From positions 44,005,302 to 44,069,301 of the forward strand of contig CM046838.1 of the NCBI GenBank assembly GCA_025618425.1: a stretch of DNA of 64,000 nt, read 5' to 3'. The position numbers and the translations under genes are program-made. Origin of the DNA: Heliocidaris tuberculata (lineage: Eukaryota > Echinodermata > Echinoidea > Camarodonta > Echinometridae). This document shows positions 1-11,047 of the stretch, in pieces; position 1 is the first letter of the stretch; each line of letters opens with the position of its first letter. The notes below the pieces were generated by a model, which was not told the DNA's origin, made no database searches, and saw only the letters and a program-made list of their open reading frames with translations.

Positions 1-586
1 CACGTAGAGCAATGTTTGGGAATATACTTCCGCATGTGTCAAGTGGATCAGGAGGGGAAGTCTTGTAGCAAGTTGCATTTGGATACTCGATAAGGAGACA
101 GCAGAGTCGATTGTCTGAAGTTGATCTAAGATCAATGTTACGAGTAACAAAACAAAAAAATCTTTAATTCCACCTAATATAAAGAGTTTGGTTCCAAACC
201 ATTCTACATCCATTGTCAAAATCTTTTTTTTCTCTCTCTCTCTCATGTCATTTTTTTTTTCTTAATCAATGTAGTCACTTATTTCCACCAAGTAAACAAA
301 CTGGCTATAAAAACGTAGTTTTGGTTCCAAACATGCTACACTCATTTCAATGTGATTCTGGACCCTTTTTCTGGGAACTGACCAATCGCAGAGCAATCAA
401 TTTCTTCAAGTACTCCTTCTTTCCTTTTACTTCTTCCCAGAACGAAATTAATATTTGTCTCTTTTTTTTTTCTTCTTTTTTTTTTTCTTAAAGCTGCTCG
501 GGCGTCAAGTATGTATGTATCAACAAAAAAAAGTACACACTTTAAAAATATTCTCCAAAGTCATAATTTCACAATATCAGTATAAT
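1..586. other. Non-coding, T-rich, no gene seen
   Basis: No homology to a known protein or RNA was recognised on either strand. The interval contains several T-rich tracts (around 225-265 and 460-490). The short open frames here are low-complexity Phe/Ser strings caused by those tracts. It forms the left flank of the foldback repeat that starts near 587. Confidence 0.6.
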
Positions 587-3237
587 TTCTTATACAATTA
601 TGGGTAAGGGCCTGTTTCATCGGATGACACTATGAGCACTGACAATATTTTACGCTTGAGTGAGTGTGGCTACGGCTTTTACTAAACAGTCCGGTCGCTG
701 CATGGCGCGGCGCGGCTCGCTGGGTAGAAATTTTCCAACATTTTAAAGGAATTTTATGTATGGTATCTTTCTGTTTTTTGAGCAGCAAAAATAAAAAAAG
801 AACATTTGTCAGGAATTTTATGTATGGAATCTTTTTCTTCTTTTTTGTGACAATTTTTTTTTTTTTTTAATGCTGCACCCTAATCTCCAAAAATATAAAT
901 AGAAATAAGCTGCCCGAATATCAAGTCGTGGTTGCCCGAATATCGAAACTTTGAAAAGCCTGGGGATGGGGGGGGGGGGGGGGGGGGGGGGCGGCAGCCT
1001 ATTGCCGAATAGGGACTCTTTTTGCCTGAATATTAACTTTCCAGTGTCTCTCGCGAGCAAAAATCAGTTTTTTTCTTTTTTTTTTTCTTGCCTTCCCCTT
1101 TTCCATTGCTTCTTTTCTGTCTATTTTTGTTTTCCTTTCCTTTTTCCTTTTTCTTTTCTTTTTTCTTCTCCTTTCTCTTTTCTCCTGTTCCCTTTCCTCT
1201 ACCCTCTCCATTTTTTCACCCTCCTTGTTGTTTTATTGCCGACAGTGGTGGCGCGAATATGATGGTGGTTGCCCGAATATCGGAACTTCAGTAAAATCCT
1301 TGGAGGAGGGGGGCGGGGGCTGCAGCCTATTACCGAATGGGGACGACTTTTGCCCGAATATTAACTTTCCAGTGTCACTCGCGAGCAAAACAATTGGCCA
1401 GTTTTTCCTTTTTTTTCTTTCCTTCCCTTTTCCATTCCTTCTTTTCTTTCTATTTTTGTTTTCCTTTACCCCTATCTTTTCTGTTTTCTTCTCCTTTTTC
1501 TTTTCTCCTTTTCCCTTTCCTCTTCCCTCTCCCCCTTTTCACCCTCCTTGTTAATTTATAGGTGGCGCATTTGCCGACGGAAATTTTGAATGATTGGGGG
1601 GGGGGGTGACATCCCCCTCACCCCCTAGCAACGCTCTTGTTTACTTGCAGTAAAAATAATGGGACGTTACAAGATATTCACGACACGAGAAGTAGAAAAT
1701 AAAGAAGAAAGAAAAACAGCTGAGAAGAAAGGAACACTAAATAATCATTAAAGGAAATGGGGGGAAATGGAGTTTTTTACTGCTCTCGCTATAAATGCAA
1801 CAGAGATCTGATTGTGCATCTCGGGAGGGGGGGGGCATTATGTTGATTTTATGGTTTATTGCTTTTCAGCAGGTCTGATCGTTTGTTATACATTTCGCTT
1901 ATTCCTATAAGATTGTCATTGTGTTTATGTCTGTTTCGTTATTTGACATAATTAGTTTAAATTTCTCTTCTTCGTTTAGGTTTTAAAGATCAGTTATGAT
2001 CATGTTAAGTTTAGAGAACATTCTTAATCTGGGATCATTTAAGTAAGAAGTATAAACAAGGGCATCGCTAGGGGTAAGGGGGATGTCACCCCCCCCCCTC
2101 CCCCCACTCAAAATTGCCGTCGGCAAATGCGCCACCTAGTAGTAAACAAGGAGGGTGAAAAGGGGGAGAGGGAAGAGGAAAAAGAAAAGGAGAAAAGAGA
2201 AAAGAGAAGAAAAAAGAAAAGAAAGGGGTAAAGGAAAGGAAATCAAAATAGAAAGAAAAGAAGAAATGGAAAACGGAAGGAAAGAAAAAGAAGGAAAAAC
2301 TGGCTAATTGTTTTACTAGCGAGTGACACTGGAAAGTTAATATTCGGGCAAAAGTCGTCCCCATTCGGAAATAGGCTGCAGCCCCCCGCCCCCCATCCCC
2401 TCCCCTCAAGGATTTTACCGAAGTTCCGCTATTCGGGCAACCACCATCATATTCGCGCAGCTTATTTCTTCTTCTTTTTTTTTTTTTTTTTTTTTTTGAG
2501 GGAAGGGGGAGATTAGGGTGCAGCATTTCCCCCCCCCCCAAAAAAAAAAACAATCCATACATAAAGATTCCTTAAAAATGTTTGCAAAAAAATAAATCCC
2601 TTTTGGGGGGGGGGTTGCTCACAAAAAAACATCATACTTAAATTTCCTGAAAAATGTCGGGGGGATCCTTTTTGTTTTTGTTTTTGTTTTTGTTTTTGTT
2701 TTTGTTTTGTTGGGGTTTTTTTTGCTGCTCAGAAAAACAAAAAGATACCATACATACAATTCCTAAAAAATGTTGGAAAATTTCTACCCAGTGAGCCGCG
2801 CCGCGCCACGCCGCGACCTGACTGTTTAGTAAAAGCCGTGGCTTCTACTTTGGAAAACTCGCAAAAGTGGGTTTGCGCAAAAATGCCTCAGTCTTGAATT
2901 TGATCAAAGTGCCTATCAGACAGTAACTGCATGTTCTCTCTTAACTGTCAATAATTGATTTGAAATGTCACTTAATCATTAATCCTATACCTAGCCACAC
3001 ATCCCCACCCTTCCCTTCCCTTAAATGATTGTTCAAATCAATTATTGATAGTTAACAGAAAACATGCATTTACTGCCTGATACGCACTTTGATCAAAGTC
3101 AAGACTGAGGCATTTTTGCGCAAACCGATTTTTGCGAGTTTTTGCAAAAGTAGCCAGTACTCAATCAATCGTAAAATATTGTCAATACTCATAATGTCAC
3201 CCGATGAAACAGTCCCCCACCCATAATTGTATAAGAA
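587..3237. repeat. Large foldback (inverted) repeat, arms ~1.05 and ~1.18 kb
   Basis: The left arm (about 587-1641) reappears reverse-complemented as the right arm (about 2054-3237). Shared anchors run in order: TATACAATTATGGG at both outer edges; the GC-rich stretch at 691-745 against 2770-2825; the TTGCCCGAATAT-bearing block at 905-1400 against 2330-2460; and TTGCCGACGG...CTTGTTTA at both inner edges. A unique spacer of about 410 bp (1642-2053) separates the arms. The left arm contains two tandem copies of the pyrimidine-rich 'GTTGCCCGAATAT' unit (about 905-1255 and 1256-1560) and the right arm only one. The right arm has an extra MITE at 2845-3153. No coding capacity was seen. It may be a foldback-type transposon or an inverted duplication of dispersed repeats; the sequence does not decide. 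Confidence 0.8.
2845..3153. mobile_element. Nested MITE with long terminal inverted repeats
   Basis: The element begins CTACTTTGGAAAACTCGC and ends as the inverse, GCGAGTTTTTGCAAAAGTAG. The arms, about 130 bp each, share GCGCAAAAATGCCTCAG, TTTGATCAAAGTGC and TCAATAATTGATTTGAA in mirrored order around a short C-rich centre near 3000. The left arm of the enclosing foldback lacks it and runs straight through, so this is an insertion made after the two arms existed. The target-site duplication could not be resolved. There is no open frame, so it is non-autonomous. Superfamily unknown. Confidence 0.75.
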
Positions 3238-4194
3238 AAAATCTTATCGATATTATCGATGCGCACTGACCTGATGGAACATGGCATGAATTGATTACAT
3301 GTGTTTAATGAATTATCCAGTGAATTAATTTATTGATTAATTGATTAATCAAATAATATTTTAGTGAATTTTCAGTAATTGTTTTATTGCACTTTGCACT
3401 TATTTTGTTTTTATCCTTTCATTTATTTCGCTATCTTCTCTTATGTATATATCGTTCCTTCTATCATTTCTCTATCTTTCGTTATGTTATTCCTTGCTTT
3501 TATCCTTTCATTTTTCTCATCTTTCCGTATGTTCATCTTTATATCATTTATTCTATCATCTTTCTCTTCTCCTTTTTTCGCTCTTTATTCCTTGGTTTAT
3601 CTTTCATCATCTTGCCTATTTTTGCATTATTCTTTCTTTTTATCTTTTTTTTTTTTTGCTTTACATCTCTAATTTCGTTATGTTATTCTTCTTTTTTTAT
3701 ACTGACCTATTTTTTTTATAATCGTCTTATGTCTTTATCCTTTTCTCCATTAACTTTCGATCCTCCCTATTGTATTGTAATATACATCCATTAATCTTTA
3801 CTTCCGTCTTTCCTTATATTACTTTTTATATTAATTCTCCCCTAATCTCTCTCTCATTGTGCCATTCTGTTTCTGTTCATTATTATCATCATTATTACTA
3901 CATGTACCACAATGCAGGGAAATGGAACGTTTTTGGAAGTGGGGACTGACGCCTCTTGCCCGGGTTCCGAAAACCCTTTTCAACATTTTGCGAGCTATTA
4001 TCTTTAAAATGTGATCTCTTCTAAAAATATATATATACTGTACATAATCATTAAACAAAATTACATGAAACGTGTCTACTCAAAAAGTAAAGGAGCTGCA
4101 GCCCCATTCCCACCCCCCCCCCCCCCCCGGGGGGAGGGGCGGTTCCACGGCCCATGCATTGTATATATATATAACTATGACAGGCTAACCTATT
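3238..4194. other. Pyrimidine-rich non-coding DNA
   Basis: From about 3379 to 3795 the plus strand is a long imperfect pyrimidine tract with TTTCATTTTTCTCATC-like blocks. It is open in all three frames only because stops are rare in such sequence. A C/G run sits at 4112-4138 beside a GGAGCTGCAGCCCC motif that recurs in other repeats of the window. No gene was recognised. Confidence 0.55.
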
Positions 4195-4560
4195 TCTCTG
4201 TAGTATTAGACCAAATGGGTATTAGACCAAGTGGGAACATTAGACAAAACGCCTATTAGACGAACTGAGAATTGGACCAAACAATGATTAGACGATGTGG
4301 GTGATAGACCAACTGGGTTTAGACAAAATGGCTATTAGACGAAATAATGATTAGACCAACTGGTTTTAGCCTAAATAGATACTGGACCAAGTGAACATTA
4401 GACGAACTGATTATTAGATCAAGTGATGTTTAGAAGAATTGGCTATAGACGAAATGTTGATTAGACGAATTGGTGATGGACGAATTGTTGTTAGACCGAA
4501 TGATGCTGGACCATTTGGCTATTAGACCAATTGGATATTGGCATAAGACCAAGTGGCAAT
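4195..4560 (+). repeat. Degenerate minisatellite, ATTAGACCAANTGG-type unit
   Basis: About twenty loosely spaced copies of a roughly 17-22 bp unit of the type ATTAGACCAAxTGGxxx occur, with variants ATTAGACGAA, ATTAGACAAA and TTGGACCAA. They are all in the same orientation. Unit length and sequence vary, so this is an old or gene-converting array. No coding function is supported. Confidence 0.8.
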
Positions 4561-4604
4561 TTACCATTATAATAACTTATCTTACATAGGTGCATTATGC
4601 AGTG

Positions 4605-4775
4605 CTGTAGGACTCGAGTCCGCACTCGGACTCGAGACCGGTCTCGAGTCCCTATTTCTCGGGACTCGGACTCGGACTCGGACTCGAGCCACAAGGACTC
4701 GGTCTCGGACTCGGACTCGACCAATGGTGACGTGACTTGGGCGAAAATCGGGCCGAGACCGGCAACGAGACCGGT
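4605..4775 (+). repeat. CTCGGA hexamer array with internal palindromes
   Basis: Tandem CTCGGA/GGACTC hexamers, mixed with inverted GAGTCC units, make local palindromes such as CTCGAGACCGGTCTCGAG at 4632-4649. Further GGGCCGAGACCGGCAACGAG lies to about 4775. The array is open on both strands (Glu-Ser/Thr-Arg repeats), which is a consequence of the hexamer and not evidence of a protein. Confidence 0.8.
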
Positions 4776-6167
4776 AATTTTTTCCTTTTTCCGCTTTTAA
4801 TTTTAGCTCAAAAAATTACCCCAAGGCACGCAAAACCCCCCGCTTGATTGAGCGGTATTTTGAACATGAACTGAACATCGATCGCCGTAACCGTACGAGA
4901 ATGTGCCCAAATAGACGTTAAGATTAGTTGTTTTATTCTCGTATACACTCGTTTTACAAGTATGACACAGACAAGTATTGAAATTGATGTTAGCCATTTG
5001 GAGATGGATTAATCTATAACACACGTTTCCCCATAGACCCCAGCCTGGGATATATTGCAATGTGGGCAGTCTCAAACAGATTACTATTCCAGCATTTCAA
5101 GCCAGTATTATGAACTATACAGTTTTGATCTTCTATCTTTTTACTTGCAACCTATGTTCCTGTGGCAAAAAGTCAAAGAAAGCAATTTATAATTTTTGGC
5201 AGCGTCAGACGGTTTAATTACGGTTTAACAATTACTTTCGTTTTACTTGAGTCACTTAGTCATGTAGTCAGTTTCCAAAATGAATGTCAATGTTGCACTT
5301 GTATTACAAGTCATTAAGCCAGTTTAATGAGCTGATATATCTACAAGGGTTTTATTAGAGTTTGACGATTAACCTTTTTATTACTTTAATCCGTTATTTT
5401 ATTGATAAGATTGACCTATTGCATGATTGGTGTTCTAGGTGAAATATTTTTCCCCCTCTTTTTTCCATTTCAGTTGGAAACTTTCTTTTCTATAATCTGG
5501 TTTTAATGGCATTCAACCTATTATTTTTGTGTTCTGTTTACTTATAATTGATATGTTGATAGAATTTTGTTTTTTAAAAAGATAAAATTACAGGCCTTTG
5601 AAATGGACAAAATATTAATTTGTGTATCTTTTCTTCGGTGAGGTATCACAGATACAATACAGTCAACTCTCTTTAATAACTGTGGATAGAAGCAAAATAC
5701 TTGGCCTGATAAGGCTTGTTCACATTATGAGCCATTTGTCAACGAGACATGTACCTTGACACCAAAGAGTGCATGTTCACTTTAGTCAATAAAACTTCTT
5801 AAATTCCATCAGTACACCAAACCATCACCGAAAATCTAACCATAGACATTTATCTCAACATTTCCAATTCAATTTTCTTACCTCCTGTCGGAACTTTTAG
5901 TGTTAATAGCTGGAAATCTTAATGAACTTAATATTCTTAAGCACCAAACGACATGTCACGGCGACAAATCACTCAATCACTCAATTACGACTATTTAAAA
6001 ATAGTTGTCCGTATTCGAACTAAGAAAAGTTACAATAAACTAAATTCTCTGACAAATGGAAGATTCAATGAACCAGAAACTATTAATGGAGAGATCACAG
6101 TAAGGCATGTATCATAATATAAATAATGTGATATAAAAACAAAAAAGCAATTTAAGATGTTCCCATC
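4776..6167. other. Non-coding, no feature recognised
   Basis: AT-rich unique-looking sequence between two hexamer arrays. Short frames at 4803-5075 show no recognisable domain. No splice-site-bounded exon or repeat was identified. Confidence 0.5.
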
Positions 6168-6262
6168 GGGACTCGGACTCGGACTCGGACTCGGATGTCC
6201 AGGACTCGGGACTCGGATGCCAGGACTCGGACTTGGACTCGGACTCGGATGGGATGGACTCG
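6168..6262 (+). repeat. Second CTCGGA hexamer array
   Basis: Same hexamer as at 4605-4775 (GGACTCGGACTCGGACTC), with interspersed GGATGTCC and GGATGCC spacers. Both arrays are followed by similar text (GACTCGA..., GTGCATTATGCA / GGCATTATGCA), so the 4.6-kb and 6.2-kb arrays are probably copies of one unit. Confidence 0.75.
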
Positions 6263-6295
6263 ACTACAGCACTGGCATTATGCAAGCAATGAGTT

Positions 6296-6427
6296 TTTAC
6301 ATTTGTGGTAAAAATGGGAATTTTTACATTTGTAGGCGAAATGTTTTGACATTTGTGGTTAAACAGATTTTTACATTTGTGGGCGATTTTTTTCACATTT
6401 GTGGTTATTTTTACACTTGTGGATGAC
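6296..6427 (+). repeat. TTTTTACATTTGTGGT minisatellite, left part
   Basis: Tandem units of roughly 15-24 bp have the core TTTTACATTTGTGG, with variants GACATTTGTGG and CACATTTGTGG. The array stops at 6427, where LINE sequence begins, and resumes at about 7618 with the same unit. It is one array split by a LINE insertion. Confidence 0.85.
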
Positions 6428-7617
6428 AAACTCAATCATCAGAAGTCAGAGGTAATTGTCTTGGGCTCAAAGCAAATGCTCAACAAACTAGATATGAAGG
6501 ACTTTTGCATCCAAGTAGGCAACAACAGCATCTACCCATCTCCCAAAGCTTGCAATCTTGGTGTTATCTTCGATACCAATATGTCCTTCAATGATCATGT
6601 TTCTCATATATCAAGATCTATAAGATACCAGCTCCGCAACCTTAGCTTTGTCCGCAAGTACCTGACCCGAAATGCAACTGAACAACTAGTCCACGCTCTT
6701 ATCTCTTCTCGTCTGGATTTCTGCAACTTCCTCTTTCTTGGCCTTTCACAACAACAGCTATCTAAATTTCAACGTCTTCAGAACTCTGCAGCTAGACTGG
6801 TAACCCTCACCAAGAAAGCCTGTCACATAACACCCGTTCTTCAATCCCTTCACTGGCTACCCATTGAAAAGCAAATCACCTTCAAAGTTCTGTTGCTGGT
6901 CTACCACACAGTCCATGGCTCCTCACCTCTCTATCTACAGAACTCAATACAGGCATATGAACCCCCTCGCAGACTTAGATCATCAGACTCTTCACTACTT
7001 CAGGTTCCCCGATCCCGACACGCTTGGGGTGACCACAGCTTCTCCCACGCAGGCCCCTCTCTCTGGAACAATCTTCCCCTTCTTCTTCGCCAGGCGTCCT
7101 CAACTACTTCATTTAAACAACTACTCAAAACATATCTGTTCTCTTAGTTATTCTGATTCATTGAAATGAAATTTATTCTGTACCTTACGTTAATTTACCC
7201 TTGTATCTTTACAGTTAATCTTAAATAAGCCTTAAGTTAATCGCAAGTAATTCAAATCATTAAATTGCCATTTGCTCCCTATTTTCCTTGTACCTTGATT
7301 TTGCTCCCTTAAGTCAACCTCTTTAATCGCACTAGGATTATAATCAATTTAATTGTATTTTGTTCTTTATCTTATGTTAATTTTCTTTTGTTCCTTAAGT
7401 TAATCTCTGATGTACGTGTATTTCATAAAGCTGTCGTAGTAACAATAATTCAGATTTAGTATGTTATATTATGCTCTTCGTTTAATGAAAAGTACTGTTG
7501 TATATATTGTTGTACTCTATTAGGTATATGTGTATTTTGTAAAGCGCCATGAGCATCATACGTGATGGACTTAAGCGCTTAATAAGAAGCCACCATTATT
7601 TATTATTATTATTATTA
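6428..7617 (+). mobile_element. 3' fragment of a CR1-group LINE (L2/Crack-like)
   Basis: The open part (about 6430-7147) encodes the extreme C-terminal region of a CR1-group reverse transcriptase. It contains the late RT fingerprints LGVIFD (near 6559), RNLSFVRKYL, SRLDFCN and QNSAARLVT, and the LHWLPI motif (near 6850) followed by the GPSLWNNLP terminal block. The RT catalytic core (YADD) and endonuclease are absent, as in a 5'-truncated insertion. About 470 bp of 3' UTR ends in TTGTAAAGCGCCATGAGCAT...AAGCGCTTAATAAG and a (TTA)n tail, the style typical of CR1/L2-like LINEs. It lies inside the ACATTTGTGG array, whose unit continues directly after the tail. Confidence 0.85.
6430..7147 (+). pseudogene. 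LINE ORF2 C-terminal remnant
   Basis: The protein remnant of about 235 residues runs from HQKSEVIVLG to LLKTYLFS and stop. It corresponds to the RT thumb and C-terminal region of CR1-group LINE ORF2. The open frame extends upstream to 6353 only because the flanking minisatellite is open, so the true LINE part starts near 6430. It has no start codon of its own and no catalytic residues, and is not expected to be functional. Confidence 0.85.
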
Positions 7618-7712
7618 TGACATTAGTGGTTATTTTGACATTTGCGGGTGCAATGTTTTTACATTTGTGGTTATTTTTACATTTGTGGTTGATATTTACA
7701 TTTGTGGGCTCT
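7618..7712 (+). repeat. TTTTTACATTTGTGGT minisatellite, right part
   Basis: Continuation of the array seen at 6296-6427 (GACATTAGTGG, GACATTTGCGG, ACATTTGTGGT units). It ends at a C-run (7716-7734), at which the next, minus-strand LINE begins. Confidence 0.8.
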
Positions 7713-7735
7713 ACACCCCCCCCCCCCCCCCCCCT

Positions 7736-8943
7736 TAACACAGAATGAGCTCCATACCGGGCCATTCCAGCTATATAAGCCACTGTATAATTTTTGGAAT
7801 TCAAAGCTTTCACAACAAAAGATAAACACCTTTTTGCAAACCATAACTCTGGATCTATAACACTTGCCAAATAAGGTAGAAAATGGCAGTGAGTCTGCCA
7901 TGGAATTTTCCAAACCCTCCTTATTGCAATTCGCCATGGTCTACAAATACTATCGATGCATTTATCAAACAGAGGATATAACTGTGAGCCATAGAAACTT
8001 GAGCAATATTTATGGAACAATATATTTCTAATATGAGAGTTAGCATATTTGAAATTATACAGAAACATATTACATTGTCGATTGAAATCTCCAACACACT
8101 TTGAAACATCAAAATCATTTATATTTTTAGAAATAACATGACCTAAATGAGTTACTTTTGATGTAATCTCTACATGTCTTCCATTTATCATGATTCCTGG
8201 ATCCATAACTGGTTTGCCATTACAACTAAAAACATATCAAGCAAAAGTCTGCATATCACTGGACACACCCCTTTGCGAAGCATAATTTCGAACAATTTTA
8301 CATAATTGACTCTATCAAATGCTTTACTAGCATCTAGTAATAATCCATACACATTACTACCTTCATGATTAAAGTATGATACCGTTTCTTTAACCATAGC
8401 AGTGCAGAAAGTAGTTGATAACCCCGCTTTTAATCCAAACTGTAGGTCATTAGTCTGTAAATTCCTCTCTTCCCTTTTCATAATTACATACTCCAAGACT
8501 TTACCAATGATAATACCGAGTGTTATTGCACGAAAGTTTCCTGAATCGCCCAAATTTGTCCAACGGCCTTTAGGTATTGGTACCATTGTACTTTTGAGCA
8601 TACCATCTGGTGACACTCCATGCCATATCATTGCAGTAAAAAGCATTGCTAAGTATCCACTAATTATTTTCTTTCCATGGATAATATGATCAGACATCAC
8701 ACCTGTTACACCATCGCTTTTTGAAAGATTCAACTTCAGGATTGCTCTAAATGTTTCATCTCTTCCTATAACATGGTCATTCTGTATACAATCATTACAT
8801 TCACATTTCTCCTGTACAGTGGAGTTAATGTGATTTAATAATATTCCCATATTACCTTCATCATATCCAATACTTTGATATGTACTTCCAAATTTCAGTG
8901 CAAACAACTCTGCAATATTTTCTTTCCCCTGAACATCATCCAC
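7736..8943 (-). pseudogene. LINE ORF2 reverse transcriptase, catalytic core deleted
   Basis: The 8943-8188 part carries RT motifs 0-2/A: the SKSDGVTGVMSDHIIHG region, MVPIPKGRW...NFRAITL, LQFGLKAGLSTTFC and LLLDASKAFDRVNY with the first catalytic Asp. The 8206-7736 part carries the C-terminal block (GRHVEITSKVTHLGHVIS..., WRIAIRRVWKIPWQTHC). At the junction near 8190-8206, the stretch that should hold the QGG/SP..F and YADD motifs is gone: the protein passes from LLLDMF directly into the thumb region. The enzyme is therefore dead even apart from frameshifts. Confidence 0.8.
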
Positions 8944-9109
8944 TCTATTCGGACAACCATTAGACTTTTTACAATTTTTCTTAACCTCTTTCCAAAAGTT
9001 CTGTTATTCTTCTCTTTAAGTGCATTCGCCATTCTATCACATCTAACTGACATAGATTTGTTCAGAACCATTTTCAAATCTTTATGATACTCAGACCTAG
9101 TTTTCTTTC

Positions 9110-10620
9110 TTAAGTTAAATCATAGAGTAACCCATCGATTGGGCGATCATTCTCAGCCCATATCTTATGCCAAAACAATGCACTCCTAAAATAAGCCTCA
9201 ACATGATCATTCCAACCAGGCAGTACTTTACACTGGTCAGACCTCTGACTTAAAATAACAGCATCTGCAGTACTCAGTAAAGCATAGATAATATCATCAT
9301 GGAATGCATTAATAAGGTCATGATGCTTTTTGCATAACCCGTCCCTACATTGAATGGCTTGAACTGGGATTTGAATTTGCCTTAAGTTATCTTCCAGTCT
9401 ATGTTCATACAACTCCAAATCTTTTGATGATGCAAACTTCCATTTTACTCTTCCCTCCCTTTCCTTCGATTCTGTTTCCTGATTAATTTCTGTTATATTT
9501 ATTTCTAACACACTCTTGATTGCCAAATGATTTGAAAAATTGTGAACACTATCAATAATTTCATAACCATGTAGTGCATCAACTAGATTGTCAGATAATA
9601 TACAGTGGTCAATTAGGGATCTTACCCCACTACCTTTGCTACAAAAAGTATAATCAAAATTACAACAAGGATCATTTAAACATAAGAAAAGAGAATTTGG
9701 GCCTAAAAATTCTAAAAGAGTCCTAGCTTGATGAAAGTCTCTAGTAATATCTGTATCAAAATCCCCATCCACACGTACATAATCAGTGGGAGTTCCTTGA
9801 ACTATTGAGTCAAGCTCGTTTAAAGTGATCTCGTATATTCATGTAAATTTCTATTCAAACACCTATCATCACAAGGCATGTATACACAGCATATTAAAAG
9901 TACTTTTCCACCCTCTAGAGTAACTTTTACAGCTGTTAACCTCGAAGATTCTAAAACTATCGGTTCTACATCAAGTTTCAATTCAGGTTTCCATAAGATT
10001 GCACAATCCCCATGAGGTCTTCCTTTAACCCTTTCAGGACAGGAATTATTTAAGGCCTATATTGATCACAATTTGTTCTTCAAATTGGCAACAATAATAT
10101 TTTTCTTTTAGTGCTACATGGTTCAAATAAGATGCAATGTCTTTGAAAACAATATACATCATTAGAAACTTAGTCGAATAGTTGAAAGAAATTGCCAATT
10201 TTTATGAAAAACAATGATTTTAAACCTCTCAATGTGTTGCCAATTTAAGGATCTCAAAGCTTATTCTTGTTTTTAAAATTCATGGCATCAAACGCAATAT
10301 GATCATGCAACAAAAATGGACAGAATGTGTGTAGAAATTTTTGCTTTTTCTACTCCTGCATCTGGTGTATTCTTCAGAGCTCTGATTCAGAAGTTATTGA
10401 GCCAAACCACAAAATGTGGTCAATTGTCTCGAAAGGGTTAAGCAAAACATCTTCTTTCATTGCACTAACCCCATGCTTTCCTATTCCATTCTGCAATTTA
10501 TCAAACCATCCAAACTGTGACTTACACAACCCATGTTCTTATAACAGTAAAAAATCAGCCGAGCCGAAAAGCTCCTTTAAAAAGGGTATCTTTGCATCAT
10601 TTGCACATTGAGTGTTATAA
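9110..10620 (-). pseudogene. LINE ORF2 APE-type endonuclease, broken
   Basis: Translated on the minus strand from 10620, the EN domain begins with NDAKIPFLKELFGSADFLL, followed by a stop in place of the Gln of the usual QE(H/T) motif, then EHGLCKSQFGWF. After the MITE (10437-10029) it resumes as KGRPHGDCAILWK and VLLICCVYMPCDD. The usual GDFN motif appears as GDFDTD (9772-9750), with Asn replaced by Asp, and the late SDH motif is SNHLAI. A frameshift lies near 9780-9840. The decay is moderate and the domain order is standard. Confidence 0.8.
10029..10437. mobile_element. piggyBac-like MITE flanked by TTAA
   Basis: A 409-bp segment sits between TTAA at 10025-10028 and TTAA at 10438-10441. It starts CCCTTTCAGGAC and ends GTCTCGAAAGGG, a short inverted repeat of the CCCTTTC type. 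TTAA target duplication with CCC-starting termini is the signature of the piggyBac superfamily. Deleting the insert plus one TTAA joins ...EDVLL to KGRPHGDCAILWK in the same frame of the interrupted LINE endonuclease, which independently proves the insertion. There is no transposase frame, so it is non-autonomous. Confidence 0.88.
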
Positions 10621-11047
10621 GAAATAATTGAAATGTTATGCAACATGTTCATTTTTCAGTGTTCTGAGTGCTTCTCCTCCACCACCTTTGCACACATACA
10701 CCACATGGCCACATATCTCCGACCATAACTTTGTCTTTCTCAGTTACAGGCACAGTGAGTTTATAAGAACAATATGCAGCATCAGGATTAGACACACGTT
10801 CAATTTCAGAGGAACTAACACCTTTGCCTGTTATATATATTGCAACATCTGCTCATCAGTTGCTTCCTTCATCACTCTAGATACGAAGAAATTTCTCTTA
10901 GGAAGAGGTGCCCCATGAACTACATCACTCTTCACATTACCATGTACCTTATGTGCAGACTTTACTTTACTATCACTCCTTGCTTTCCTTTTCTGATTCT
11001 TCTCTTTCTTCTCTTTAGAGACTTGAATCCAAGGTACTTTATGTTGA

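Noticed and set aside
3379..3794. Phe/Leu/Ser-rich frames that look like membrane proteins
   Set aside because: All three frames are open over the same pyrimidine tract, which is a composition effect; no plausible protein in any single frame.
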